The notes under the pieces: model-generated
Database searches by the model: none
Seen by the model: only the letters and a program-made list of their open reading frames with translations
What the model was told of the DNA's origin: nothing
From: an uncultured Collinsella sp.
GTDB lineage: Bacteria > Actinomycetota > Coriobacteriia > Coriobacteriales > Coriobacteriaceae
Direction of reading: 5' to 3'
Assembly (NCBI GenBank): GCA_902491395.1
Contig: CABUHO010000019.1
Coordinates: 1 to 46,546, forward strand
DNA length: 46,546 nucleotides
Program-made: the position numbers and the translations under genes
Shown: in pieces, positions 16,427 through 27,248 of the stretch
How positions within the stretch are numbered: position 1 is the stretch's first letter
Layout: each line of letters begins with the position of its first letter

Positions 16427-17332
16427 ATGCGGCCCGGTGGCACTCAGATAAAGCGCGGCGCCGCGGTGCGCATGCGACGCCGACTGGGCTTGGCACCGCG
16501 GGCGTACGCACTGCTGTCGTGCTCGCTGGTGCTGGTCATAGCTGGCGTTTCTGCCTATGGCATGACCGTGCCGTCCATGATGCAGGCGCATGCCGCACGC
16601 GAGCCGCGCGTGGGGCATGAGGTCAAAAGCGATCTGGGCACCACGACTGGGTATGCTTGGGCAAGTGTGGTCGGGCATATTGTGTTTGGCACCGACGATG
16701 CGGACGGCGCCGAGGCCCCGGACAACGAAGTCACGCTTGCCAATGGCAAAACCATCGTGCTCACCAACACCAAGATCATCGATCGATTGTCCAACAATAG
16801 CGTGGCGGCAACGGTGAATAAGGTCGAGCGGCAGAAGGAGCAGGACGCCCAGCAGTCCGGAAAGCCCGGTAGCTCGGATACTTCTGGCTCCGGCTCGGAT
16901 TCGTCGAGTTCGGGCGGCGGCTCTGGGTCGGGTTCCTCTGCCGGAGGGTCTGGAAACGGCGGCTCGACGGGCGGCAACACTGACAACGATACAAACTCCG
17001 GCGGCCTTTCCGCTGCTGAGGAAGAGAGCATTCACAGTTGGCTTGTGACCAAGTACAACATGCTCGACGGCTATGTTTCTCGTGCCAATGACGTGGTTTC
17101 GACCTATAACTCTACGGGAGATCCCAGGCCGTGCGACAGCCTGGTCGGGGAGATGTTTGTCATCCGAGCCGAGTTCGGTCGTCAGACATTCTCGCCCCGG
17201 TCAAAATGGTACCAGCAGTATGCCAATCTGTGGGGCTGTTACACCAACCTATGTCAATGGGTCGGCCATTACGGCGATGATGACGTCGCACTCGGTAACT
17301 TCAACAATAACGTGGCGGCGCTTGCCCTATGA
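16427..17332 (+). CDS. Exported membrane-anchored Ser/Gly-rich protein of kinase-FHA operon
   Basis: 301 residues, no recognised family. A short basic cytoplasmic segment (KRGAAVRMRRR) precedes one hydrophobic helix at about 28-47, making it membrane-anchored or exported. Next is a segment of about 95 residues, then a Ser/Gly/Asp/Asn-rich linker (near 145-200), which looks like a wall-spanning spacer. The C-terminal globular part of about 100 residues has many aromatics and three cysteines (PRPCDS, WGCYTNLCQW). GGAGGAG five bases upstream fixes the ATG at 16427. Its stop overlaps the kinase start (ATGA), so it is very likely translated together with the kinase and may supply its outside signal or be its target; that is inference. 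Confidence 0.75.
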   Translation: MRPGGTQIKRGAAVRMRRRLGLAPRAYALLSCSLVLVIAGVSAYGMTVPSMMQAHAAREPRVGHEVKSDLGTTTGYAWASVVGHIVFGTDDADGAEAPDNEVTLANGKTIVLTNTKIIDRLSNNSVAATVNKVERQKEQDAQQSGKPGSSDTSGSGSDSSSSGGGSGSGSSAGGSGNGGSTGGNTDNDTNSGGLSAAEEESIHSWLVTKYNMLDGYVSRANDVVSTYNSTGDPRPCDSLVGEMFVIRAEFGRQTFSPRSKWYQQYANLWGCYTNLCQWVGHYGDDDVALGNFNNNVAALAL

Positions 17333-19173
17333 TGACCGATCTTGCATCCACCACACCACAATCGCTCGGTCGCGATCCCATGGTCGGCCTGCGCCTGGCG
17401 CGTGTCGACGGGTTTGAGCCGGCCATTGCGCTCGGTCAGGACGAACTGCCTGCCTATCTGCGTCGTTTTACGATACTGTTTGCCGACGATGCCACCATGC
17501 GCCGTGGCGGTATCGGCCGCGTGACGCGTGCTGTCAACGCCCAAGGCGAGGCCGTAGCACTCAAACAGCTCATCTTGCCGACGCGCGATGAGTTTGACGA
17601 CGATGCCGCCCATGAGTCGCTGGTCGCCAAGTTCAAAGCGGCATTTCGCGAGGAATATGAATGCCATCGCGCCCTTTCGGGCCTTAAGGGCTTTCCCCGC
17701 CTCTATGGCTGGGGCGAGGTTGACGGTGTGCCTGCAATTGTCATGGAATGGGTCGAGGGCGAGACGCTTGCCCGTTTGCGTTCGCGACTCGCCGTGGACG
17801 ATGCCGGCCGCCTATCGCCGCTTGTGGCGGCGCGCTTGGGGCGCGACCTGTTCGATCTGCTCTGCCGCATGAGCCTGGTGGGGGAGGGCTTTGTCCATCG
17901 CGATATCTCGCCCGCTAATATTATGGTGCGTACGGCGCGTCTACCGCTTGACCGGCAGCTTGCCGAGGGCACCTTTGACCTGTGCCTGATCGACTTTGGC
18001 TCGTCGCTGGCGCTCGAGCCTGCGTCGGCCGTGGCCGGTACCGGCGGCAAGGCATCCTTTACCGAGCGCTATGCCACGCTGCGTCGCGCGACGGTGGCCT
18101 ACGCTCCGCCCGAGATGCTCACCGACGATATTCCCGACCTGCGCGCTTTGCGTATGTCGCCGGCGATCGACGTCTATGCCGCGGCAAGCACGGTTTACGA
18201 GCTCATTGCCGGCGTCGCGCCATACGAAGCCGCGCCGAGCACTTCGGGCACCTCGGGTTCGCGCAAAAAGACGCGCGACATCGCCAGCCCCTACCGTCTC
18301 AAGATGGACACGCGGCCCGACTATCCCATTGGTGCCCATGCGCCCGGTTGCGATTTGACTCAGCTGCTTCGTCGTGAGCCCGATGTGGCGCTCGCCGCGG
18401 CCGAGCAGGCCCAGCAGCTGGGGCTTGAGCCGGATTCCGAGGAGCTACGCGATGCGCTGGCGTTTGTCGATGCCCAGCTGTTCGACGTGGTGATGGCCTG
18501 TCTGTCCAGCCATCAAAAAGATCGTCCCGAGCCGGCGGCGGTCGAGGCGGCGCTCTCGGCGTTTTGTGACCACTATGCGCAAAATGTCGGTCGTTCGCTC
18601 CGCGGCGAGCCGCTCACGCCGTGCCCCATGGATGCGTCTGGCCGCGCGGTTCGTCGCGCGCTGATGGTCGGCGCGACGGTCGTCTGCGGCGTGGTTTGGG
18701 CTGTGGTCGTGGTTTCGGCCGCGCTGCTGGCGTCGGGCGCTCGCGTGACGGCGACTTTGGGATCGCTCGTGTGGTCTGGGTCGCTACCGGGTGTTATTGC
18801 CGCGCTGGCGTTGGCGCTGCCAGGCATAGCCGGCGTTGCCGCGGGGGCACTTGCGCGCGATCGGCGCTCGGGGTTCCTGCAGGGTGTGCTTGCGCTTTCT
18901 GCCTGCGAGGTTCCGGTGCTGGTTGTGGCTGCATGTAGCGTATTTTCCCAACGCGCCGTGATGGGCGGCCTTGTTGCCGCTCTGGTTGCAACCTATACGC
19001 TTACGTGGTTTTTGCTTGCGATGGGCTTTGCCTTTGAACTTCCCGTTTCGGCACCGCGACGCACAAAAGCCCAGATGGCGACTCCGCTTGCCGGTGGAGC
19101 CGCAGCTGCCCGTACTTTTGGCGGACCTGTCGAAGTATCGTCCGATTCTATTTCTACGACCAAGGAGGCCTAG
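17329..19173 (+). CDS. Ser/Thr kinase with C-terminal membrane helices
   Basis: 614 residues. The kinase domain follows an N-terminal segment of about 45 residues: RRGGIGRV glycine loop (58-65), Lys79 in VALKQ, HRDISPANIM (190-199), IDFGSS with Asp222, and YAPPEML as the APE-type motif. It is an RD kinase, unlike the one opening the wall operon. The kinase part is unusually long, with an insert near 300-380 rich in charged residues. Four or five hydrophobic segments occupy about 435-590, so the enzyme is held in the membrane by its C-terminus and has no PASTA repeats. ATGA overlaps the preceding gene; the FHA gene starts three bases after the stop. Catalytic residues are complete; signal and substrates are unknown. 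Confidence 0.88.
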   Translation: MMTDLASTTPQSLGRDPMVGLRLARVDGFEPAIALGQDELPAYLRRFTILFADDATMRRGGIGRVTRAVNAQGEAVALKQLILPTRDEFDDDAAHESLVAKFKAAFREEYECHRALSGLKGFPRLYGWGEVDGVPAIVMEWVEGETLARLRSRLAVDDAGRLSPLVAARLGRDLFDLLCRMSLVGEGFVHRDISPANIMVRTARLPLDRQLAEGTFDLCLIDFGSSLALEPASAVAGTGGKASFTERYATLRRATVAYAPPEMLTDDIPDLRALRMSPAIDVYAAASTVYELIAGVAPYEAAPSTSGTSGSRKKTRDIASPYRLKMDTRPDYPIGAHAPGCDLTQLLRREPDVALAAAEQAQQLGLEPDSEELRDALAFVDAQLFDVVMACLSSHQKDRPEPAAVEAALSAFCDHYAQNVGRSLRGEPLTPCPMDASGRAVRRALMVGATVVCGVVWAVVVVSAALLASGARVTATLGSLVWSGSLPGVIAALALALPGIAGVAAGALARDRRSGFLQGVLALSACEVPVLVVAACSVFSQRAVMGGLVAALVATYTLTWFLLAMGFAFELPVSAPRRTKAQMATPLAGGAAAARTFGGPVEVSSDSISTTKEA

Positions 19174-19176
19174 GTC

Positions 19177-20115
19177 ATGGCATCTCAAGTTGAGCTCACC
19201 CCATGCGGGGCCATGTTTGACATCTTTAAGCGCGCGGCGCATCTGAGCCATATCGAGCTGTGCGGCTTGGTGCTTTCGTCCCGTCCGCTCGCCGACGGCC
19301 GCAGCCCGCAGAGCCGAGCCGCCGATCGCTCTTGGGTTTCCCGCTTTATCGTTCGCGCGCCGGTCGGCACGCTTCAGCAGCGCTACTTTGCCGAATACGG
19401 TACCTCGGCTGTGCGTATTATGTCGCAACTGGCCCTGCGCCAGCGCAATCCCATGGACTCCACGGCTGTGATCAATATGGTGTGCGGTCCTGCAGGTGAA
19501 CCGATGGTACGCGCGCTCGAAGAGTGCCACCAGGACACGAATCTCTATCGCAACGCGCTCGATCGCCTGTCCCAGGCGGCGGAACTCATGCCCGCCGAGC
19601 GCGCCGAGGCCGTGCTGGTGCTGTTTGTCGCCGTCGGTTGTTCGGCGGATGTGCGGTCCTCGGTGAACTATGCCATCGACTACGCACACGCGACCTGTGG
19701 CGGAGGCACATCCACGCCGCGTTCGCTTGGCATGTCGCTGACTGCGGGCGAACGCGAACCCGCCCCGGCGCACCCCTTGGGCTTGCTGCGCGTGCAAAAC
19801 AGTTTTGTCGTGAGCGCCCCGCGCTGGATTCAGCCGAGTGAGCAGGGTGTTGAGATTGGCGCGCTGGCCACTGGTGAGGGCGATATTACCGACGTCGGCG
19901 ACGATGTCTCGGCCCGCCATGCCCATATCTGGTGCGATGCTCAAAATATCTGGCGCGTCGAGGACTTGTCGTCCACCAACGGAACCGTGGTGGTAAACGG
20001 GGCCACGCGCGTCTGCATTCAGGTCGAGCCCGGCCGTTCCGCCCAACTCAATCCCGGCGATGAGCTCAAGCTCGGCGAATCCACTACCTACGCCATCCTC
20101 TTCGGTGCTCTCTAG
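19177..20115 (+). CDS. FHA-domain protein partner of the second kinase
   Basis: 312 residues without membrane helices. The C-terminal FHA domain (about 222-310) shows VEIGALATGEGDITD, SARHAHI and VEDLSSTNGTVVVNG, the phosphothreonine-binding loops. The N-terminal 200 residues are helical and Cys/Ala-rich, with no family I recognise. AAGGAGG nine bases upstream supports the ATG, and the gene follows the kinase by three bases. A kinase and an FHA protein in one operon usually means the kinase or its target is bound by the FHA domain, so this is a likely read-out protein; that is inference. The stop is followed immediately by a hairpin at 20117-20145. Confidence 0.85.
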   Translation: MASQVELTPCGAMFDIFKRAAHLSHIELCGLVLSSRPLADGRSPQSRAADRSWVSRFIVRAPVGTLQQRYFAEYGTSAVRIMSQLALRQRNPMDSTAVINMVCGPAGEPMVRALEECHQDTNLYRNALDRLSQAAELMPAERAEAVLVLFVAVGCSADVRSSVNYAIDYAHATCGGGTSTPRSLGMSLTAGEREPAPAHPLGLLRVQNSFVVSAPRWIQPSEQGVEIGALATGEGDITDVGDDVSARHAHIWCDAQNIWRVEDLSSTNGTVVVNGATRVCIQVEPGRSAQLNPGDELKLGESTTYAILFGAL

Positions 20116-20563
20116 CCGGCAGATAGGGACGTTCCTTTTCTGCCGCCACTTGGGGACGCTCCTCGGCGCGCCAGAGCCGGTCGCCTGGGGATGGAGGGGC
20201 CATCTCGCCCCTTGGCGGTCACCCGAGGTAAACCTTTACCGCCCGCCTATATTTGCCGAAATTACACTTGAAGGCGGGGTACAATAAACCCGCATGCGGA
20301 TTTCCGTTGCGGGCGCTTCCCGTCGCCGGGGCGTGCCCGGGAGCATCCGGCATGCGGCCTTTGCGGCGCTCGGTCATGTGCAAGACGGGCGGCCGGGCCT
20401 GCGGTGCGCAAGCGCTCCTCGCCTCGGCATGCCTTCTCTCCACGCCATGTACCTGCCGCTCAGTCTGCCTGCCAGATGATTGGAAGCAACAGCGAAAATC
20501 CCATCACGCCAACATCCCGGCGATCGCCGGGGCCTGTATACCTATATGAGAGGAGAGGGGTAT
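20116..20563. other. 448-nt intergenic region, long GC-rich leader of nifJ
   Basis: No convincing gene. The first 60 nt hold a repeat of the GGGACGTTCC family. TACAAT at 20280-20285 is the best -10 for the oxidoreductase gene, with no good -35 at standard spacing. If used, it makes a leader of roughly 270 nt, rich in possible stems: CCCGCA/TGCGGG around CGG-ATTT-CCG at 20289-20313, and several GGCATGC-containing segments further on. No known riboswitch consensus was recognised. Confidence 0.5.
20117..20145. repeat. GGGACGTTCC-family hairpin after the FHA gene
   Basis: CGGCAGA (20117-20123) pairs with TCTGCCG (20139-20145) around a loop containing GGGACGTTCC; a second partial unit, TTGGGGACGCTCC, follows at about 20151. 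A close relative lies at 33008-33038, and the GGGGACGTTC core recurs at 27177-27186. It may also end transcription of the FHA operon. Confidence 0.6.
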
Positions 20564-24103
<3,540 letters not shown>

Positions 24104-24113
24104 GTCTCTCACC

Positions 24114-24238
24114 GCAGGATCTGAGGGCTGACCTTCGCGGACGTCCTCGGACATGAAAGAACCCCCGCTGCGCACTACGTGCGGCGGGGGTTCTTTCGTC
24201 CTGCGGAGTGTCCGCGAAGGTCAGCCCTCAGATCCTGC
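24114..24238. repeat. 125-bp nested palindrome with central bidirectional terminator
   Basis: An outer 29-bp perfect inverted repeat (24114-24142 with 24210-24238, opening GCAGGATCTGAGG) brackets two 12-nt unpaired arms. An inner 19-bp stem (24155-24173 with 24179-24197, GAAAGAACCCCCGC...) has two G-T wobbles and a five-base loop. The inner stem has A-rich and T-rich edges and can act as a terminator for nifJ and for the convergent genes. The outer arms exceed what termination needs. Confidence 0.85.
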
Positions 24239-24308
24239 TACGACTACGTCCTTGGATTGTGTGGGCGGATGAAAGACGTAGTTGGTCGGGCATTCCGTCC
24301 CCTTCGCT

Positions 24309-24468
24309 GTTTCGCGGCTTTGCCGCGAAACCTCGCGCCACTTTGGGGATGGATGGAGGATTTGGCTGTTGCCGCCTTCTATCCCTTTGCTTTTTCGCGC
24401 CTTTGGCGCGAAACACGCAGCACTATGGAGAGGGCTGGGGACGCTGTTGTTGGCGTCTCCAGCCCTCT
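24309..24468. repeat. Three successive hairpins
   Basis: GTTTCGCGGC/GCCGCGAAAC (24309-24331) and TTTCGCGCC/GGCGCGAAA (24393-24413) are near-copies, each with a TTT loop. AGAGGGCTGGGGACG (24429-24443) pairs with CGTCTCCAGCCCTCT (24454-24468), 15 bp with one wobble. No T-run follows any of them, so a terminator role is not obvious; they resemble repeat remnants. Confidence 0.7.
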
Positions 24469-24520
24469 GATTGCTACTTTGGGTCCCGTGGTGGGACTAT
24501 GTTGGTGCTACCTGGTTGTT

Positions 24521-25045
24521 TTACCGTGTCTCACCGCTCTCCGTGCGTAGGCGGTAGCCGTGGACGAGGTCGCTAATAGCCGGCCAGGGAATCTGGCGGT
24601 CGACCCAAAACTGCAGCTGAACCAGATAGCGCTCGGTGGCGCGGGTGAGGGCGGCAAACTGCTCGTGGGTTTCGACCTGGGCGTAGAGGTCGCGGCTGTG
24701 GGCTAGGATGGCTGTGGTGTCGTCCATTTTGCCGGTGACGTCGAAGGCGCCCGAGAACCAGTCGCACAGGCGCGCGGCACTGTTGTTGATCGTTGCGAGG
24801 TCGGCGGTGCCGTCGTCGGCGTTTTCGTTAGCCTGGGCTCGCAGGAGGGAGAGGGCGTCGGTGGCGTTCATGCAGTAGCCGACGGTGAAGTTCCAGACGG
24901 CGAATTCGCGGCCGGTGTCGAGTTTGCGGCGACGCATCAGGTCGATATCGCGGGGTTCCTCGAGCATCATTTGGTCGGCGAGGGCTTCAAGCGAAGTGGT
25001 GTACTCGGCAAGGTCGAGTGTGAGCAGGGTGTCGATATCCATCAT
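24521..25045 (-). CDS. Unknown helical protein downstream of DUF3830 gene
   Basis: 174 residues, no family recognised. The sequence looks all-helical and soluble, with RDIDLMRRRKLDTGREFAVW, ARLCDWFSGAF and a C-terminal RYLVQLQFWVDRQIPW segment. The start at 25045 (two consecutive ATGs) has GGAGG seven bases upstream, lying inside the end of the DUF3830 gene; the stop-to-start distance is two bases. The two genes are therefore one operon. No catalytic motif is visible. Upstream in-frame sequence overlaps the DUF3830 gene in another frame and is not part of this protein. Confidence 0.7.
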   Translation of the reverse strand: MMDIDTLLTLDLAEYTTSLEALADQMMLEEPRDIDLMRRRKLDTGREFAVWNFTVGYCMNATDALSLLRAQANENADDGTADLATINNSAARLCDWFSGAFDVTGKMDDTTAILAHSRDLYAQVETHEQFAALTRATERYLVQLQFWVDRQIPWPAISDLVHGYRLRTESGETR

Positions 25046-25047
25046 CT

Positions 25048-25464
25048 TTAGGCCTCCGCTTCGATCTCGACGATTTCGTTTTTGATGTACATGCCCTGGT
25101 TGTCCCAGACGTTGCGGCAAGCGGCTGCAAAGCGCTCGCGGTCGGCCTCGCAGATGCGGGCAAACATGTTGCAGGTGCCAAAGGGCTCGCAAATATCAAA
25201 GAAGATGCAGATCGAAGACCAGCCGCCGTACCAGCTCACCGCGCCTGCCGGCTCGTGAAAGACGGGATTCTCGATGTGCTCGTAGTTGGCGATGGGGCCC
25301 GATACGGGATAGGTCACCTCGGTATCGCAGATCTTGGCCGAGAAGATGCGCGACTCGACCGGACATGACGATTCGAACAGCCTGCATGTCTCGGGTGCCT
25401 CGTCCCAGAGCATGTCGGCGAGAAACGTCTCGTCATTCAGCGTGATCTTGAGCATTTTTGTCAT
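25048..25464 (-). CDS. DUF3830 family protein (cyclophilin-like fold)
   Basis: 138 residues matching DUF3830, a family of about 140 residues with a cyclophilin-like beta-barrel fold and no settled function. Recognisable segments are MLWDEAPETCRLFES, the SRIFSAKICDTEVTYPV stretch, and GAVSWYGGWSSICIFFD near the middle, ending with GMYIKNEIVEIE. In other genomes the family sits next to amidohydrolases and transporters; here carbamate kinase is divergent from it. The ATG at 25464 has AGGAGG eight bases upstream; a longer in-frame extension has no such site. Cotranscribed with the unknown gene that follows. Confidence 0.8.
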   Translation of the reverse strand: MTKMLKITLNDETFLADMLWDEAPETCRLFESSCPVESRIFSAKICDTEVTYPVSGPIANYEHIENPVFHEPAGAVSWYGGWSSICIFFDICEPFGTCNMFARICEADRERFAAACRNVWDNQGMYIKNEIVEIEAEA

Positions 25465-26079
25465 GGTAAGGACCTCCTCAATCCGTCGCTCAAGGGGCTC
25501 GCTGGCGGATAAGGGAGAAGACAGCCACGGGGTCGCCGAACCCAAACTTCACGACAGACACCTGTCGCCCCAGCCCGTGCTGTACTCGGCTAAAGTATCA
25601 TGCCGCAGGCACGGAAGCAATATCCCAATTTTATTTTTGGACCCTTGGTCAGACCCGCTTGGTCAAGCCGCAGTTCGCTCTCGGTCGCTTGGTGCAGGGT
25701 GGGCCGCTTTTGGTTATTCCTTATGCTGGATGAAAAGCCCCATGTTTTTGCAGGGATGCATACTCGTCAAATTAATGTATAGAATCGCGTATAGTGCGAG
25801 TAAGATATTGCGCTGTCCGTTTTGTGTTTAGCAGAGATGTAGTTTGCATAATCCGACATAATCCTCGCTGCATTTAAATAAAGTTGCACGTAAATGGCGT
25901 AGATATGTCTGAGCTGGGGTTCTGTACGCTGAGCGGATAAAAACGACCGTTCACCGTTCCGCTATTTTCAAAATGAATAAAATGAGCGATAAAGAGAATA
26001 TAAACCTTAATAAACTCGCGTATCGCACGGACGCGGGTTATTAATGGGTTGTAGGCCTTTTACAGAAAGGATTCCAGCA
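25465..26079. other. 615-nt divergent regulatory region, visibly AT-richer toward arcC
   Basis: No gene supported. The left half has ordinary composition and contains the minus-strand promoter at 25592-25620. From about 25735 to 26045 the DNA becomes clearly AT-richer, with TTGCATAAT at 25844-25852 followed by GACATAATCC. AGCGGA and TCCGCT (near 25932 and 25958) flank the next stretch, and TTTTCA (25965-25970) lies 17 nt before GATAAA (25988-25993) as a weak arcC promoter. No ArgR box or FNR palindrome was convincing. Confidence 0.55.
25592..25620 (-). promoter_or_regulatory. Promoter of the DUF3830 operon
   Basis: On the minus strand TTGCTT (25620-25615) and TACTTT (25597-25592) are separated by exactly 17 nt, and TGA precedes the -10 to give an extended -10. 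Transcription would start near 25585, leaving a leader of about 120 nt with a small GACAG/CTGTC hairpin. Confidence 0.6.
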
Positions 26080-27042
26080 ATGTCTAAGCCTCTTGGCAAG
26101 CCCGATCGTATTGTCGTCGCCCTTGGCGGCAACGCCCTCGGCAACAACCCCGTCGAGCAGATCGAGGCCGTGAGCAACACCGCCCACGCTCTCCTCGGTC
26201 TCATCGAGCAGGGCAACGAGATCATCATCACCCACGGCAACGGCCCGCAGGTCGGCATGATCCAGAACGCCTTCGCCGCTGCCCACGATGCCATCGGTAC
26301 CCCCGAGATGCCGCTGCCCGAGTGCGGCGCCATGTCCCAGGGCTACATTGGTTATCACCTGCAGCAGGGCATCGGCCGCGAGATGCACAAGCGCTATAAG
26401 CGTTGGCACGCCGCTACCGTCGTCACCCAGATCGAGTGCGACCCGGATGATCCCGCGTTCAAGAACCCGACCAAGCCGATCGGCCCCTTCTACACCGAGG
26501 AGCAGGCCAAGGAGTTCATGGCCGAGGATCCCTCCAAGGTCTTCGTCGAGGATTCCGGCCGCGGCTGGCGTCGCGTCGTCGCCTCCCCCGATCCCAAGAA
26601 GATCGTCGAGGCTGACTCCATCCTTAACCTGCTCGACAACGAGTTCATCGTCATCGCCTGCGGTGGCGGCGGCATCCCCGTCGTCCGCGACTACGAGAAC
26701 AAGGGCTGCTACAAGGGCGTTCCCGCCGTCATCGACAAGGACCTGGGCGGCGAGCTGCTGGCCGAGGACTGCGACGCCGACGTTCTGTTCCTGCTGACCG
26801 CCGTTGAGCATGTCGCCATCAACTTTGGCAAGCCCAACCAGGAGGAGCTCGAGGACCTCACCGCCGACGAGGCCGAGCGCTTGGCCGACGAGGGCCAGTT
26901 CGGCAAGGGTTCCATGGAGCCCAAGGTCCGCGCTGCCATCAAGTTCGCCCGCTCCCGCAAGGGCCGCACCTGCATCATCGGCGCTCTGGACAAGGCTGCC
27001 GAGACCATGGCTGGCCTCTCCGGTACCCGCATCCACGAGTAG
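26080..27042 (+). CDS. arcC: Carbamate kinase
   Basis: 320-residue amino-acid kinase family enzyme that transfers phosphate from carbamoyl phosphate to ADP, giving ATP, ammonia and CO2; the last step of arginine deiminase or related ureide pathways. Family marks are VALGGNALG (near 12-20), THGNGPQVG (near 52-60), GYIGYHLQQ, the EDSGRGWRRVVASPDP stretch, IACGGGGIPV and VIDKDLGGELLA. Length is normal. The ATG at 26080 has AAAGGA eight bases upstream. No arginine deiminase or ornithine carbamoyltransferase gene is adjacent; its carbamoyl phosphate source lies elsewhere. A double hairpin and terminator follow. Confidence 0.96.
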   Translation: MSKPLGKPDRIVVALGGNALGNNPVEQIEAVSNTAHALLGLIEQGNEIIITHGNGPQVGMIQNAFAAAHDAIGTPEMPLPECGAMSQGYIGYHLQQGIGREMHKRYKRWHAATVVTQIECDPDDPAFKNPTKPIGPFYTEEQAKEFMAEDPSKVFVEDSGRGWRRVVASPDPKKIVEADSILNLLDNEFIVIACGGGGIPVVRDYENKGCYKGVPAVIDKDLGGELLAEDCDADVLFLLTAVEHVAINFGKPNQEELEDLTADEAERLADEGQFGKGSMEPKVRAAIKFARSRKGRTCIIGALDKAAETMAGLSGTRIHE

Positions 27043-27064
27043 TCTCTACTCTGTTGCCTCTCTC

Positions 27065-27143
27065 GTGGGCGCCAGGCAAAGCGCCCACAAACTAGCCTCT
27101 CTTCATGAGCCCCGCAGTCCGCTCCGACTGCGGGGCTTTTGCT
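27065..27143 (+). terminator. Tandem hairpins ending arcC
   Basis: GTGGGCGC/GCGCCCAC (27065-27072 with 27081-27088) lacks a T-run. AGCCCCGCAGTC/GACTGCGGGGCT (27108-27119 with 27126-27137) is a perfect 12-bp stem, followed by TTTGCTATTT, and is a strong intrinsic terminator. Confidence 0.85.
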
Positions 27144-27167
27144 ATTTACCTAGTCCCCGATGGGTGG

Positions 27168-27225
27168 GTAGTCATTGGGGACGTTCTTAAACGACTAGTC
27201 AAACAAGAACGTCCCCAATGACTAC
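27168..27225. repeat. 21-bp perfect inverted repeat of the GGGGACGTTC family
   Basis: Positions 27168-27188 are the exact reverse complement of 27205-27225, with a 16-nt loop that itself contains ACTAGT. The arms contain the GGGGACGTTC core shared with intergenic copies at 20127 and 33017. There is no nearby transposase; it resembles a non-autonomous palindromic repeat mobilised in trans. Confidence 0.85.
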
Positions 27226-27248
27226 TCATTTAAGTCTGTCCCCAATGA
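27224..27248. repeat. 25-nt direct repeat, copy 1
   Basis: These 25 nt (beginning ACTCATTTAAGTC) are identical to 33330-33354, 6.1 kb away and on the other side of the PTS operon. Both copies contain CTGTCCCCAATGA, overlapping the edge of the GGGGACGTTC repeat family. Confidence 0.85.

Larger units (their letters stand above)
24104..24520. other. 417-nt intergenic region packed with inverted repeats
   Basis: No gene supported. It holds the nested palindrome at 24114-24238 followed by three further hairpins (24309-24331, 24393-24413, 24429-24468). The convergent gene to the right ends at 24521 with only a weak five-base-pair GTCCC/GGGAC hairpin of its own. Confidence 0.7.

Noticed and set aside
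16860..17010. Ser/Gly-rich stretch as a simple-sequence repeat prone to phase variation
   Set aside because: The codons are mixed and no homopolymer or exact short tandem repeat is seen, so slippage is not expected.
20470..20505. GATTGGAAGCAACAGCG resembling the SRP RNA apical loop
   Set aside because: The conserved GGAAGGAAGCAGC tetraloop/symmetric loop arrangement and flanking helix are not present.
20253..20549. Short open frames in the nifJ leader
   Set aside because: No ribosome site and no family-like sequence; the Cys/Arg/Ala-rich translation looks like non-coding GC-rich DNA.
24179..24550. Open frame of 123 codons through the nifJ downstream hairpins
   Set aside because: It starts inside the palindrome, reads through several inverted repeats and overlaps a better-supported convergent gene.
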